Positions 44,412-53,043 of a stretch of DNA of 64,000 nt are shown one piece after another; positions within the stretch are counted from its first letter, which is position 1; every line of letters starts with the position of its first letter. Position numbers and translations under genes: made by a program. This stretch comes from Roseateles depolymerans. Lineage in GTDB: Bacteria > Pseudomonadota > Gammaproteobacteria > Burkholderiales > Burkholderiaceae_C. The stretch spans positions 620,001 through 684,000 of the forward strand of contig NZ_QUMT01000003.1 of assembly GCF_003387155.1 (NCBI RefSeq). The letters run 5' to 3'. The notes below the pieces were generated by a model that was not told the origin of the DNA, did not search any database, and saw only the letters and a program-made list of their open reading frames with translations.

Positions 44412-44930
44412 GACGGTTTCGAGTTCGTGCCGCAGGCCGTGCAGACGCAGGCAGGTCTTGGCGGTCGCCCGGCGCAGGTCCAGTTCTTCGCGACGCGTCC
44501 AGACGCGGGGGGCGCCGCGCTGCCCCAGCGCCAGCACCCCCACCGTGCGGCCATTGATCTGGCCCGCCATGTCCAGCATGGAGCGCCAGGTGGGTGGGTT
44601 CAGCCCGAACAGACGGGGATCGGAGGCGGCGTCCTCACAGCGGAACATGCCGTCGCGCAGCAGCGTGTCGAAGTAGCCGGGAAAGGCCTGCTGGTCGCAC
44701 ACCGGCGGTTGCTGGCTGGGGCCGTCCGATTCGAAGCTGCCCAGGCAGCGCAGCCGGTAGCGGCCCGGCGCCCCATCCAGCAGCCACAGGCTTGCATGCG
44801 AGCTGCTGAAATGCTGGCACAGGGCCTGGCTCGTCTGGCGGGCAAAGGGCGCCAGTCCGGCGTTGCCTTCCCAGTCCAGGATGTGGGCCGCACTCCGCAT
44901 GGCGGAGTACAGCGACTCGATGCTGTCCAT
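44409..44930 (-). CDS. GAF-domain protein
   Basis: 173 residues starting at MDSIESLYSAMRSAAHILDW; a longer frame is open upstream but has atypical composition. The protein looks like a single GAF domain: HFSSSHASLWLLDGAPGRYR, a central variable loop and the late VGVLALGQRGAPRVWTRRE strands. There is no kinase, cyclase or DNA-binding partner domain, so it is a stand-alone sensor or a remnant. A minus-strand TAGAAT at 45163-45168 could be its -10, which would give a leader of about 225 nt. Confidence 0.7.
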   Translation of the reverse strand: MDSIESLYSAMRSAAHILDWEGNAGLAPFARQTSQALCQHFSSSHASLWLLDGAPGRYRLRCLGSFESDGPSQQPPVCDQQAFPGYFDTLLRDGMFRCEDAASDPRLFGLNPPTWRSMLDMAGQINGRTVGVLALGQRGAPRVWTRREELDLRRATAKTCLRLHGLRHELETV

Positions 44931-45539
44931 TCGGTGCGTTCGCTTCCCTGATGTTGCGCGGAGACTTCCGCCCACTGCGCTGCGCCGCTTCTGGTGTGAA
45001 GCCTTGCATGCCGTGTTTTGCGCTGATCGTGGCGCTGATCGTTGCGGAGTCTTTGCATGGGTCTGCGGTCCGGCCGGAACGTCACGATGGGCCGGATACC
45101 TGCAGAACGAAGCGGCGCCTTGACAGGGGCGCGTCCCGAACGACTTCTTGATGAAAGCGCGGATTCTAGGTAGTTTCCCTAAAGGGCGTCGAAGCGTTAC
45201 ATCTGTGTTGAAAGACAAACGGTACGGCGAGCTGCGTTGTTCGAGGGCACGCCGTACGGCGCGGGCAGGCGGTCGCCACGCGCCCGGACGCACCGCCATG
45301 GTGTGCACAGCGACCTCAATTGCAGGGCATTAGCGATGGCCCGATACGGAGAGGGTCCCGGATATAGGAAAATACGGCTTTTGCCGATCGCCTTCAGGGA
45401 GGCTTGGACGGCTCTTCCCAAGTGTTCTTGCAAAGAACGTGCCAGGGGGAACGGTATCAAAGAGGACGCCCGTGTCTGGCAAGGATACGTGCAGTCTCGA
45501 CGGCAGCAGGCATTTCACCCTTTCAACATCAGGATCAGC
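44931..45539. other. Intergenic region between the GAF and first small cysteine-protein genes
   Basis: 609 nt with no gene that I can support. It contains the minus-strand TAGAAT at 45163-45168, next to an imperfect dyad TTAGGGAAACTACCTAG on that strand. At 45363-45368 TATAGG lies on the plus strand. The sequence is less GC-biased around 45160-45400 than its surroundings, which fits a regulatory region. Confidence 0.45.
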
Positions 45540-45776
45540 GTGGCCAAGGAAACGACCAAGACGACCATCGAAGCTGATGGTTTGCGCTATCGCTCTAAAG
45601 CTCCCGGTTCGCCGTTCGCGGCAACCTCCTCGTTTGGCGCGGCGACCATGTCGTGCTTCCTCTGCGGCAAGCATCGCCCCCGTGCGCTGCTGAAGTCGCG
45701 CAAGCTGCTGGGCAAGTCCCAGCCGGTCTGCGCGCCTTCCTGCAAGGAACTGGAAGAGCAGTTGTCGAAGAAGTAA
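45540..45776 (+). CDS. Small cysteine-motif (zinc-ribbon-like) protein, paralogue 1
   Basis: 78 residues from a GTG start (AKETTKTTIEADGLRY) with AGGA six nt ahead; the frame extends upstream but has no better start. Four cysteines form two pairs in the segment SCFLCGKHRP and CAPSC, with HRP between them, as in a small zinc-binding fold. It has the same order of motifs as the protein at 46604-46807: DGLRY, SK, GSPF, SCFxCG[KR]HRP, then LLGK and a second C-x3-C pair. I know no function. It lies 3' to the GAF gene and is convergent with tdk. Confidence 0.7.
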   Translation: MAKETTKTTIEADGLRYRSKAPGSPFAATSSFGAATMSCFLCGKHRPRALLKSRKLLGKSQPVCAPSCKELEEQLSKK

Positions 45777-45805
45777 GGCAAGGCCCGCAAGGGCGTTGCC
45801 ACCGC

Positions 45806-45841
45806 CTCTGCCCCCCGCGCATCCCGCCGGGGGAGACAGAG
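45806..45841. terminator. Hairpin between the small cysteine-protein gene and tdk
   Basis: CTCTG (45806-45810) pairs with CAGAG (45837-45841) around an inner C-run/G-run stem (CCCCCGCG and CCGGGGG). It lies in the convergent gap of 82 nt, 30 nt past the small gene and 18 nt past the tdk stop. It is GC-rich and has no long T-run. Confidence 0.5.
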
Positions 45842-45858
45842 CGGGCCCTCAGGTCTGA

Positions 45859-46419
45859 TCAGGCCGCTCGGAAGCAGCGGCCACAGACGGAGCGGTAACG
45901 GGAGTTACCGCCGATCTCCACTTGCGCCCCTTCGGTCTGTTTGCGGCCCGAAGCATCCACGCGCATGTTCATCGTGGCCTTGCGACCGCAGTCGCAGATG
46001 GTCTTCATCTCGTCCATTTCATCCGCCAGGCCCAGCAGCGATGCCGAGCCGGGGAACAGTTCGCCCTGGAAGTCGGTGCGCAGGCCATAGCAGATCACCG
46101 GGATGTGCTGCAGGTGCGCAATCTCGTGCAGGGCCCAGACCTGCGGCTTGGTGAGGAACTGGGCCTCGTCGATCAGCACGCAGGCGATGCGCGGCGTGGC
46201 CGCGAGCAGTTCCCGGAAGTCGGTGTCGCGGGTGAAGACCTCGGTCTGACGCTGCGGCCCCAGGCGGGAGGTGACTTTGCCCTGTCCGTAACGATCGTCC
46301 ACGGCTGCGGTGAAGATCCGGACCGTGTGGCCTCGTTCCTCATAGTTGTGCGCCACCTGCAGCAATGCGGTGGACTTGCCCGCATTCATTGCGGCGTACC
46401 GGAAAAACAATTTGGCCAT
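45859..46419 (-). CDS. tdk: Thymidine kinase (type II)
   Basis: 186 residues from MAKLFFRYAAMNAGKSTALL; a second possible start (MSRQSPS) is 21 nt upstream and cannot be excluded. Walker A is AMNAGKST, the Walker B-like motif is VLIDEAQFL, and a zinc site is formed by CDCGRKATMN and CGRCF. It phosphorylates thymidine from the salvage route. It lies between two paralogous small cysteine-protein genes, of which one converges with it and one diverges from it. Confidence 0.95.
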   Translation of the reverse strand: MAKLFFRYAAMNAGKSTALLQVAHNYEERGHTVRIFTAAVDDRYGQGKVTSRLGPQRQTEVFTRDTDFRELLAATPRIACVLIDEAQFLTKPQVWALHEIAHLQHIPVICYGLRTDFQGELFPGSASLLGLADEMDEMKTICDCGRKATMNMRVDASGRKQTEGAQVEIGGNSRYRSVCGRCFRAA

Positions 46420-46603
46420 TGAGGGCGATTGTCGGCTCATTTCCGACCGTTCGTCGGTTGGCCGGTGCGAGGGCCCCACACCCCCGGGCAAGCGATGTGG
46501 CGGATCGTCACATCGCCCCCCTACTATGGTCTGGCGAGGGAATCCAGGAACCGGCACGTACTGCGCGCCGGCACCGTCTGAAAGCGTCAAGCAAAGCGAG
46601 ACC

Positions 46604-46807
46604 ATGAGCAAAGACACCTGCACCGCCGTTCGGGAAGACGGCCTGCGCTATGCCTCCAAGCTGGGGGGATCGCCATTCCAGGGGAGCGGACAGACACGTT
46701 CCTGCTTCAAATGCGGTCGCCACCGCCCCTCCAGCAGCCTGCAATCCAAACGCATCCTGGGCCGCACGGAACTGATCTGCAAACCCGCTTGTGAGCCCAA
46801 AGTCTGA
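46604..46807 (+). CDS. Small cysteine-motif (zinc-ribbon-like) protein, paralogue 2
   Basis: 67 residues starting at MSKDTCTAVREDGLRYASK. The cysteines lie in SCFKCGRHRP and CKPAC, as in the paralogue at 45540-45776, with the same spacing of the LGR segment between the pairs. An additional Cys6 is not shared. A TACTAT hexamer at 46522-46527 could be a -10. It is divergent from tdk. The two small proteins are about 45% alike by eye over their shared part, so they come from a duplication with tdk between them. Function unknown. Confidence 0.7.
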   Translation: MSKDTCTAVREDGLRYASKLGGSPFQGSGQTRSCFKCGRHRPSSSLQSKRILGRTELICKPACEPKV

Positions 46808-46893
46808 ACCCACGGCCGGGGCAGGGCCCGGCTGAATACCTGCCAGGAAGACGGTTCGAACGGCCGGTTCATGCAGTTCGGCAAATTTGTGAT

Positions 46894-46923
46894 TTGCCAC
46901 GCCCGCGCGGCTATGGGCACAAT
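46894..46923 (+). promoter_or_regulatory. Sigma70-like promoter of proQ
   Basis: TTGCCA (46894-46899), an 18-nt spacer and CACAAT (46918-46923). Transcription would start near 46930, 36 nt ahead of the chosen ATG. It matches the consensus TTGACA and TATAAT at five and four of six positions. Confidence 0.6.
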
Positions 46924-46965
46924 CCCGCTTTTACCCGGATGGCCGGCCTGCGCGCCGCACGATTC

Positions 46966-48006
46966 ATGTCTTCCAGCACCCAGCCGACCTCGGCGCAACC
47001 CGGCGACGCCGCTTCCTCGACTCCGGAGACGGCGCCCGAGAGCCTGACGCCTTCGGCTTCCGAGTCGGCCAGCGCCTCCTCAACAGCCGCTGAGGCTCCC
47101 TCTGATGACGTCGCCGCCGGCGAAGGCACGCCATGGGCTGACACCGTTGCTGCCGACACCGCCGAGCAGGCGGCACAGCCGTCGGCAGAGCCAGGCGCAG
47201 CAGACGGCACCCAGGCCAGCGATGGCGCGGTGTCCGCAGACAAGCCCCACCCCAAATCCTCCGGCAAGGCCGCACAGGATGGCGGCCGTGTGGACGTGCC
47301 CGCCGTGGCCGCCGCCCTCAAGGACCTGTTCCCGGCGCTGTTCAACGGTCCGGCCAAGCCCGTCAAGCTGCGCATCCAGGCCGACATCCAGGAGCGTGCG
47401 CCCGGCAAGTTCAGCAAGCAGCAGTTGTCCGCATTCTTGCGCCGCTACACCGGCGGTACCGGCTATCTGATCGGTTTGACCAAGGCCAAGCATCGCTTTG
47501 ACCTCGACGGGCAACCCGCTGGTGAGATTTCCGATGAACATCGCCAGGCCGCCCAGGAAGAACTGACCCGCCGCCGCGGCATCACCGAGACCCGTCGCGC
47601 CGATGAAGAACGCGGCCGTCAGGAACGTGCGCAGTTGCTGCGGGACTTCTCCCGCACCACGCTGACGCCGGCGAATTTCTGCGCCCTCAAGGGTCTGACG
47701 CAGGAACAGCTGGACGCCCAGCTGGCACTGGCCCGCGAAGAAGAGGCCCAACAGCCGCCGCGTCCCCCTCGGGATGATCGCGGCCCCCGTGGGGATCGTC
47801 GTCCGCAGGGTCAGGGACGGCCGGATGGTGGTCGCGGGGGTGAGCGTCGTGGGGACCGCCCGGCCGGAGGCGGAGAGCGCCGCGGCGAGGGGGGACAACG
47901 CCCTGCGCGCGGAGACGGTCGCCCGCGCGGCGATGGGCCCGATCGCCAGGACGGTGGCAGGCGCCCCGACGGTGGCAAGCGTCCGCCACGACGCAGCAAC
48001 GGCTGA
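46966..48006 (+). CDS. proQ: ProQ/FinO-family RNA chaperone with acidic head and RGG-rich tail
   Basis: 346 residues from MSSSTQPTSAQPGD; a start 27 nt upstream would follow the predicted transcription start by only 9 nt. Three parts are clear: an acidic Ser/Ala/Thr-rich head (about 1-108), a ProQ/FinO domain (about 109-210, PVKLRIQADIQERAPGKFSK then LSAFLRRYTGGTGYLIGL), and a tail from about residue 260 made of Arg-Gly-Gly, Arg-Pro and Asp-Arg repeats. ProQ proteins bind sRNA and mRNA ends. The RGG-like tail is a strong extension over the minimal family and suggests extra RNA binding or phase behaviour. Confidence 0.88.
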   Translation: MSSSTQPTSAQPGDAASSTPETAPESLTPSASESASASSTAAEAPSDDVAAGEGTPWADTVAADTAEQAAQPSAEPGAADGTQASDGAVSADKPHPKSSGKAAQDGGRVDVPAVAAALKDLFPALFNGPAKPVKLRIQADIQERAPGKFSKQQLSAFLRRYTGGTGYLIGLTKAKHRFDLDGQPAGEISDEHRQAAQEELTRRRGITETRRADEERGRQERAQLLRDFSRTTLTPANFCALKGLTQEQLDAQLALAREEEAQQPPRPPRDDRGPRGDRRPQGQGRPDGGRGGERRGDRPAGGGERRGEGGQRPARGDGRPRGDGPDRQDGGRRPDGGKRPPRRSNG

Positions 48007-48094
48007 GGCCGCTGACGGACCGAGGGGATGCACCGCTGTCTCCTTCCATGAAGACCCGGCCCCCCGGTCGCGCGCCAGCGGCGCATGCCTCAGC

Positions 48095-48715
48095 ATGACG
48101 CCGCTTTCTTCTTCTCGCGCCCGCTGCGACACCTGCCATCGACCGCTGGCCGGTTGCTGGTGCGCCTGCGTGCGCCGGGTCCTCAATCCGGTGCCGGTCC
48201 TGCTGCTGCAGCATCCGCAGGAACTGCGGCAGGTGAAGAACACCGCCGGGCTGCTGCATCGCTGCCTGGCCCATGTCCGGGTGGAGGTGGGCGAGCGTCT
48301 GCAGGCGCCCGCTTCCACCGACGGCATGGCCCTGCTGTATCCCAGCACGGCCGCCGACCCGGATCTGCCCTCGCCAAGGGCCTGGCCACCGCCCGGTGGC
48401 GTGCAGACGCTGGTGGTGATCGACGCCACCTGGCGCAAGAGCCGCCGCATGCTGCATTTGAATCCCTGGCTGGCCGCCTTGCCTCGACTCAGCCTGGTGG
48501 CGACACCGCCGTCCCGGTATGCCATCCGGCGGGTTCGGGGCGATGACCAGCGCAGCACGCTGGAAGCCTGCGCCCTGGCCCTGGCCCAGCTCGAGGGCGA
48601 CGACAGCCGCTATCTCCCCCTGTGGGAGGCCATGGACGCCTTCGTGACCTTGCAGCAGCGATTGCTGCGCGAGGGCCGTGCCGGTCGCGACGCCGGGGAA
48701 TCCACGAGCGGGTAA
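48095..48715 (+). CDS. DTW-domain protein, tRNA acp3U-type modification
   Basis: 206 residues from MTPLSSSRARCDTCHRPLAG. A cysteine-rich N-terminus (CDTCHRPLAGCWCAC) comes first. The DTW family signature is present as VVIDATWRKSRRM, with YAIRR downstream. DTW proteins of the TapT type transfer an aminocarboxypropyl group to uridine 47 of tRNA. The classical DTW is DATW here, which is common in the family. Gene order: proQ upstream, selD 25 nt downstream. Confidence 0.82.
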   Translation: MTPLSSSRARCDTCHRPLAGCWCACVRRVLNPVPVLLLQHPQELRQVKNTAGLLHRCLAHVRVEVGERLQAPASTDGMALLYPSTAADPDLPSPRAWPPPGGVQTLVVIDATWRKSRRMLHLNPWLAALPRLSLVATPPSRYAIRRVRGDDQRSTLEACALALAQLEGDDSRYLPLWEAMDAFVTLQQRLLREGRAGRDAGESTSG

Positions 48716-48740
48716 GCTTTCGGCTGCTCTGGAGACCTCG

Positions 48741-49808
48741 ATGACTCACACCCCTGCTGCCACCGAACCGCGTCTGACCTCCCTCTCCCACGGGGGCGGG
48801 TGCGGCTGCAAGATTGCACCGGGCGTGCTGTCCGACATCCTCAAAGGCAGCAATGGACTGCCGATGCCACCGGAACTGCTGGTCGGCATCGAGACCTCGG
48901 ATGACGCCGCGGTCTACCGCCTGAACGATGAGCAGGCCCTGGTGGCCACTACCGATTTCTTCATGCCGATCGTGGACGATCCGCATGACTTCGGCCGCAT
49001 TGCGGCGACCAATGCCATCAGCGATGTCTACGCCATGGGGGGCCGGCCCATCATGGCGCTGGCGCTGGTGGGCATGCCGATCTCGGTGCTGAGCACCGCC
49101 ACCATCGGGCGCATCCTGGACGGCGGCGCGTCGGTCTGCAGACAGGCCGGCATTCCGGTGGCGGGTGGCCACACGATCGACTCGGTGGAGCCGATCTATG
49201 GCCTGGTGGCGCTCGGGCTGGTGCATCCCGACCGGGTGCGCCGCAATTCCGACGCGAAGCCCGGCGACGTGCTGGTGCTGAGCAAGGCGCTGGGCGTCGG
49301 GGTGATGTCGGCGGCGTTGAAGAAGGGGCATCTGGATGCCGCGCTGTACCAACGCATGATCGCCACCACCACGCAGCTCAACACGCCGGGGCCGGATCTC
49401 GCCGCGATCGACGGGGTGCATGCCATCACCGATGTCACCGGGTTTGGGCTGGCGGGGCATGCACTCGAGATGGCACGGGGCTCGCGCTGCCAGGTGCGGC
49501 TGGATTGGTCGGCGGTGCCGCTGCTGGAGGGCGTGCCCGGACTCGCGCGGGAAGGCTTTGTGACCGGCGCTTCGGGACGCAACTGGGCCGCCTATGGGCA
49601 GGAGGTGTCGTTGTCAGCGGCCTTGCCCGGTGAAGCGCAGGCGCTGCTCAGCGATCCGCAAACCAGCGGAGGCCTGCTGGTGTCCTGCGCGCCGCAGGCG
49701 CTGGATGCGGTGATGCGCGTCTTCGCGCAGCATGGCTTCAGCGCCGCTGCCGTGATTGGAGACGTGGGGGCCGCTGAGGCGCAGGGGGCTGCGCTCGTGG
49801 TTGCCTGA
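48741..49808 (+). CDS. selD: Selenide, water dikinase (selenophosphate synthetase)
   Basis: 355 residues starting at MTHTPAATEPRL, with CTGGAG 8 nt upstream. The ATP-binding, catalytic GGGCGCKIAP loop holds Cys in place of selenocysteine; the adjoining Lys is intact. Later GIETSDDAAVY, the SDVYAMGGRPIMAL segment, and DPQTSGGLLVS fit SelD. It makes selenophosphate from selenide and ATP. No selA, selB or mnmH is in the window, so its use in selenocysteine or 2-selenouridine synthesis cannot be told. It follows the DTW gene closely on the same strand and is the last plus-strand gene before the tRNA and ribosomal regions. Confidence 0.95.
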   Translation: MTHTPAATEPRLTSLSHGGGCGCKIAPGVLSDILKGSNGLPMPPELLVGIETSDDAAVYRLNDEQALVATTDFFMPIVDDPHDFGRIAATNAISDVYAMGGRPIMALALVGMPISVLSTATIGRILDGGASVCRQAGIPVAGGHTIDSVEPIYGLVALGLVHPDRVRRNSDAKPGDVLVLSKALGVGVMSAALKKGHLDAALYQRMIATTTQLNTPGPDLAAIDGVHAITDVTGFGLAGHALEMARGSRCQVRLDWSAVPLLEGVPGLAREGFVTGASGRNWAAYGQEVSLSAALPGEAQALLSDPQTSGGLLVSCAPQALDAVMRVFAQHGFSAAAVIGDVGAAEAQGAALVVA

Positions 49809-49925
49809 ACGACAGACGCCGCAGTCGCCATAGTCGCGCGCGCCTGAGGGCATTTCAGCGGGCGTGCGATGGACTATCGGGCCGGATGCGGAGAGCGGAA
49901 GGCCATGGCGGGACCAAAACCGGTT

Positions 49926-49958
49926 GCAAGTCCAAGGCAAGTCCAAGGCAAGTCCAAG
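49926..49958. repeat. Three tandem copies of an 11-mer (GCAAGTCCAAG)
   Basis: The 11-mer GCAAGTCCAAG is repeated three times without error, just outside the terminator of the downstream initiator tRNA gene. Its purpose is unknown; it may simply be a slippage product. Confidence 0.85.
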
Positions 49959-49963
49959 AAGCG

Positions 49964-49996
49964 AAAAAGCCGTTCCAACTTTCGTTGAAACGGCTT
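49964..49996 (-). terminator. Intrinsic terminator of the initiator tRNA unit
   Basis: AAGCCGTTCCAAC (49967-49979) pairs with GTTGAAACGGCTT (49984-49996) with one mismatch; the minus-strand transcript runs from the stem into TTTTT (49968-49964). It sits 7 nt after the 3' end of the downstream tRNA. Confidence 0.85.
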
Positions 49997-50003
49997 CTCA
50001 CGT

Positions 50004-50080
<77 letters not shown>

Positions 50081-50254
50081 ACTGTTCTGTCGCGTCGCCT
50101 GCTGATCACTGCGAATGAATCTATGAATGACCCATACAGTGGCAGACCACTTTGTTGAGGTTGGCCAGCTTGGCTTGTTAGCTTCGCTGCTTTCCTCAAG
50201 CCCTTCGATGCACGCAGCCTGCGCTGCAACACTTCTCGAAAGACCTCTGAATTC

Positions 50255-50331
<77 letters not shown>

Positions 50332-50344
50332 ACTGAGAAGCGAG

Positions 50345-50350
50345 AGTCTA
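50345..50350 (-). promoter_or_regulatory. TAGACT -10 element of the tRNA unit
   Basis: TAGACT on the minus strand, 14 nt upstream of the first base of tRNA copy 2. This is the right place for a stable-RNA promoter. No good -35 hexamer was found at 16-18 nt. Confidence 0.5.
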
Positions 50351-50408
50351 GCACGATTCCCGACTTCAGGGCGAATCTATACCGTCCCTTCGCAGGATTG
50401 TGCGAGGG

Positions 50409-52385
50409 TCAGCGAATGCCCGCGTCACTGAGTGACTGCAGGAAGCGCTCGGCCTTCTGGAATCCAATGACGCGCACCTGGGTGATCTCCTGACCTTGGG
50501 CATCGAAGAAGATCGTTCCGGGCGGTCCGAACAGACGGAAGCGCTTGAGCAGTTCGCGGTCAGCTTCGCTGTTGGCCGTGACGTCGGCCTTGAGCAGCAG
50601 CATGCCCCGGAGCTTGGCCTGTACCTGCGGATCGGTGAAGGTGTAGCGCTCCATCTCCTTGCAGGAGACGCACCAGTCCGCATAGAAGTCCAGCATGACC
50701 GGTTTGCCGGCGGTGCGCAGCGCTTCGTCGAGTTCGGCGACGGTGGTGACCTTTTGGAATGTCACCTCGGCACCAGTCGCGGTTGCTGCGGCCACTGCGC
50801 CCGGCAGCGTGCTGGCCGTGGCCGGCGATGCGCCCAGTGCAGCCCCCACGGCGAGTCCGGCCAGCGGCTTGAGCGGATCGGTCCCGCCGGCAGCCACGCC
50901 GACGAACTGAGCCAGTCCGAAGACGGCCGCCCCCACTGCGACGCTCTTGCGCAGCCAGGTCCGAGGCGCATGCGGCTCGGTCGCATGGAACAGGCCGAGC
51001 AAGCCCGCCAGCCCCATCAACCATGCGCCCCACAGGCCCTGCACCAGCACATGCGGCAGGATGGACTGGACGATCCACAGCGCGACGGCCAGCAGCAGCA
51101 GGCCGAAGAAATACTTCACCGAATCCATCCAGGCGCCTGCACGCGGCAGCAGTTCACCCGCCGACAGTCCGACCAGCAGCAGCGGCACACTCATGCCACA
51201 AGCCAGCGCATACAGTGCCCCTCCACCCAGTGCGACATTGCCGGTCTGTCCGATGTAGACCAGCAAGGTCGCGAGCGGCGCGGCCACACAGGGGCTCACG
51301 ATGAGCGCCGACAAGGCGCCCATGACGAAAACGCTGGCGTAACGTCCGCCCGGCAGGCGCTGCGTGACGCCGGACACCCCGCTGGTGAAGCGGCTTGGCA
51401 GCTGCAGCTCATACACGCCAAACATCGACAGCGACAGCACCACCAGCAGCAGGCCGAACAACGCCAGCACCCAGGGCTTTTGCAGATAGGCCGCCAGGCC
51501 CCCACCAATCAGCGCGGCCGCCACCCCCAGCGCGGTGTAGACCAGCGCCATGCCCTGCGAGTAGGACAGCGCCAGCAGGAAGCCGCGGCGGCGTGACACC
51601 TGGCTGCCCTGCCCCACGATGATCGAGGACAGGATGGGCACCATGGGGAGCACACACGGCGTGAAGGACATCAGCACGCCCAGCAGGAAGGCCGCGGCAA
51701 GGGCGGCCTTGAGCTGACCGGACTCCAGCAGGCGCTGAAGGCCAGAGCCGTCGGCCAGGTCCAGGGCATCGGTGGTGTTGGCGCCCGCGCTCGATGTGCC
51801 AGCAGGGTTCGTACCAGCGCCGCCGCCGTTGCCGTCATCCTTCGCTGGGGAGGCAGCGACCGCCTCGGCCAGGCCAAAGCCACTCATCGCATTCTTCGCG
51901 GCGGAGATCTTCACGCTGCCGTCGCCACCAAATCCGCGCAGCCCCAGCATCAGGTCACTGCTCAGCGGCGGATAGCACAGCCCCTTGTCGGCACAGCCCT
52001 GCCCGGTCAGCACCAGATGCACCGGCGCATTCCCCGCGGCCGTAATGGGCACGTCCAGGGTGAGCCGCTCGCGGTAGGTTTCGACCTCCTTGTTGAAGGT
52101 CTCGTCGAATTTGCGCTTGGGCGTGGGCCATTGGATCGGGCCCAGCGTGCCGCCATCCAGCTCGAGCTTGAACTGGTCCCGGTACATGTAATAGCCGGGC
52201 GCGATGTCGAAACGAAGCCGCACCTGGCGGTCGCCCGTGAGTTCGACACTCAGCTTGAAGGCCTGTTCCGGATCCAGAAAGTCGTCCGCGCGCGCAGCCT
52301 GCGAGAAGCCCAAGCCCAGCATGAGGGCCAGCAGCGCCAAGGACAGCAGGCGGCGAAGCACCTGGTGGAGCGGAAGAAGAGTCAT
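50409..52385 (-). CDS. dsbD: Thiol:disulfide interchange protein DsbD
   Basis: 658 residues from MTLLPLHQVLRRLLSLALL. A signal peptide (LSLALLALMLGLGFSQAARA) leads into the periplasmic alpha domain with a Cys pair in GQGCADKGLCYPP. Eight membrane helices follow with Cys in TPCVLPMVPILSS and SPCVAAPLA. The C-terminal thioredoxin-like domain has the CxxC motif in YADWCVSCKEM. The protein passes electrons from cytoplasmic thioredoxin to periplasmic proteins. A low-complexity Asn/Ala/Gly stretch lies between the alpha domain and the first helix. It follows the ribosomal array across a strong terminator. Confidence 0.96.
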   Translation of the reverse strand: MTLLPLHQVLRRLLSLALLALMLGLGFSQAARADDFLDPEQAFKLSVELTGDRQVRLRFDIAPGYYMYRDQFKLELDGGTLGPIQWPTPKRKFDETFNKEVETYRERLTLDVPITAAGNAPVHLVLTGQGCADKGLCYPPLSSDLMLGLRGFGGDGSVKISAAKNAMSGFGLAEAVAASPAKDDGNGGGAGTNPAGTSSAGANTTDALDLADGSGLQRLLESGQLKAALAAAFLLGVLMSFTPCVLPMVPILSSIIVGQGSQVSRRRGFLLALSYSQGMALVYTALGVAAALIGGGLAAYLQKPWVLALFGLLLVVLSLSMFGVYELQLPSRFTSGVSGVTQRLPGGRYASVFVMGALSALIVSPCVAAPLATLLVYIGQTGNVALGGGALYALACGMSVPLLLVGLSAGELLPRAGAWMDSVKYFFGLLLLAVALWIVQSILPHVLVQGLWGAWLMGLAGLLGLFHATEPHAPRTWLRKSVAVGAAVFGLAQFVGVAAGGTDPLKPLAGLAVGAALGASPATASTLPGAVAAATATGAEVTFQKVTTVAELDEALRTAGKPVMLDFYADWCVSCKEMERYTFTDPQVQAKLRGMLLLKADVTANSEADRELLKRFRLFGPPGTIFFDAQGQEITQVRVIGFQKAERFLQSLSDAGIR

Positions 52386-52509
52386 GAGAGCGGCCTTGGC
52401 ACCCGCGTCAGTCGGGTCCACCAACAAGGAGGAAAAACGGGAAGCTTAGCGCGACGGCGCCCCACCATGGGTCAGCCCGGTGACGCCTGTGCGCTGGCAG
52501 ATAAAGAAA

Positions 52510-52532
52510 AAGGCCAGCAGAGCTGGCCTTTT
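52510..52532 (-). terminator. Intrinsic terminator after rplQ
   Basis: AAGGCCAGC pairs with GCTGGCCTT around an AGA loop. On the minus strand the stem is followed by TTTTCTTT, which makes this a strong intrinsic terminator for the long ribosomal-protein unit. It lies 27 nt past the rplQ stop. Confidence 0.92.
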
Positions 52533-52558
52533 CAGGGTGCGTTTCAGCGGGCAGCTGC

Positions 52559-52948
52559 TTATTCAGCAGCGGCTTCGCCTTCGGTCGCTTCCGGACGATC
52601 CACCAGTTCCACGTAGGCCATCGGGGCGTTGTCGCCCACGCGGAAGCCCATCTTCAGGATACGGGTGTAGCCGCCCGGACGGGTGGCGAAACGGGGGCCC
52701 AGCTCGTTGAACAGCTTGCTGACGATGTCCCGGTCACGCAGGCGGTTGAACGCCAGACGACGGTTGGCCAGGGTGGGTTCCTTAGCCAGGGTGATCAGGG
52801 GCTCGACGACGCGACGCAGTTCCTTGGCCTTGGGCAAGGTGGTCTTGATCGCTTCGTGTTGCAGCAGGGACACTGCCATGTTGCGGAGCATCGCGGCGCG
52901 GTGCTCGCTGGTGCGGTTCAGCTTACGGAGGCCGTTACGGTGGCGCAT
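52559..52948 (-). CDS. rplQ: 50S ribosomal protein L17
   Basis: 129 residues. The N-terminus [20 protein letters not shown] is the L17 signature and the segment [20 protein letters not shown] fits. A short acidic C-terminal tail ([12 protein letters not shown]) ends the protein. AAGGAAAG is a strong ribosome-binding site. It is the last gene of the array, directly after rpoA, and ends at the intrinsic terminator. Confidence 0.97.
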   Translation of the reverse strand: MRHRNGLRKLNRTSEHRAAMLRNMAVSLLQHEAIKTTLPKAKELRRVVEPLITLAKEPTLANRRLAFNRLRDRDIVSKLFNELGPRFATRPGGYTRILKMGFRVGDNAPMAYVELVDRPEATEGEAAAE

Positions 52949-53043
52949 GGTGCTTTCCTTTCCTTCAGTTATTGCCGGCAGCCGGATCAGGTACTGCCGG
53001 GGGCACCGGGCAGGGGCGCAGCGCCCTTGCCCTCATTCAAAAA

